This document shows, one piece after another, positions 43,699-43,980 of a stretch of DNA of 43,980 bases. The notes under the pieces are model-generated. The model was not told the origin of the DNA and searched no databases. It saw only the letters and a list, made by a program, of their open reading frames with translations. Both the position numbers and the translations under genes were made by a program. Numbering within the stretch: the first letter of the stretch is position 1; each line of letters opens with the position of its first letter. The DNA lies in assembly GCA_013423325.1 (NCBI GenBank), contig BLJB01000063.1, positions 1 to 43,980 of the forward strand. The letters are read 5' to 3'. The DNA is from Usnea hakonensis. Taxonomy: Eukaryota; Ascomycota; Lecanoromycetes; Lecanorales; Parmeliaceae.

Positions 43699-43980
43699 GC
43701 TGTCGCCTCCAGTGGAGCGGAGATCGCTCCATAGTAGACCGCCTACATGACTGGTAGCCCAGGCGGAATTTGTATGGGAGATCCAGCGGGGTTCGCAGGC
43801 TACTAGGGGTGCTATGCTGTCGCCTCGGGCGGAGCGGAGAGGGCCTCCATGTGGGCCATAGAAGACCGCCTACATGATTGCCGCCCCGGGCGGAGTTTGT
43901 ATGGGAGATCCAGCGGGGTTCGCATGCTACTATGGGAGTACAGGGGAGACCTCGCTGTCGCCAATTTAAGGGGGTTTATT
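43699..43980. repeat. Imperfect tandem repeat at window end
   Basis: Units starting GCTGTCGCC at 43699, 43816 and 43954 share GGAGCGGAGA, AGACCGCCTACATGA, TTTGTATGGGAGATCCAGCG and GGGTTCGCA. Unit lengths are 117 and 138 bp, the second carrying an insertion. The last copy is cut by the window end. GC-rich with small palindromes (CCGCCCCGGGCGG). Could be part of a transposable element or a longer satellite; no ORF. Confidence 0.85.

Overview
The window is nuclear DNA of a filamentous ascomycete (Pezizomycotina; class not resolvable by eye). The grounds are protein genes split by short introns of about 50-210 nt with GT/GC donors and CTRAY-like branch sites, fungus-specific families (2EXR/F-box-like protein, ACT-family amino acid permease, dienelactone hydrolase, long CorA-like transporter), no operons or Shine-Dalgarno sites, and long gene-poor intervals with microsatellites, G-runs and two NN gaps.

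Layout. 1-560 is low-complexity and intergenic. A minus-strand 2EXR-type gene (561-1515) is followed by about 3 kb without a supportable gene. A seven-exon amino acid permease (4673-6864) is followed by an aldo/keto reductase (7294-8791) with a stop codon in exon 4. A 1300-residue zinc-finger protein (9798-13895) carries a 90-bp in-frame minisatellite. Then come a decayed minus-strand gene end (14103-14580), an eight-exon dienelactone hydrolase (15551-16720) and a frameshifted metallopeptidase-like pseudogene (17557-18205). A single-exon protein (19127-20857) has a tryptophan/glycine-repeat segment. From 20.9 to 23.4 kb the DNA is mostly debris: a 73-nt G-run, a decayed gene broken up by tandem duplication, and other direct repeats. 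A small secreted protein (24433-24867) follows, then an unrecognised small gene (26366-26977, minus) and another relic (27170-27775).

28.8-34.1 kb holds three related RING-finger genes, and 35.1-37.8 kb a pair of uncharacterised paralogues sharing a Cys/His motif. A 126-bp MITE-like element (34211-34336) lies between the two clusters. 38933-43225 (minus) is a three-exon, 1396-residue CorA-like Mg2+ transporter. The window ends in imperfect tandem repeats next to an NN gap.

The genes do not form an obvious pathway. The pattern is an accessory-type region: conserved metabolic and transport genes mixed with lineage-specific families, local gene duplication (RING trio, Cys/His pair) and at least four decayed genes. 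Gene models were spliced by hand; no database search or transcript was available.
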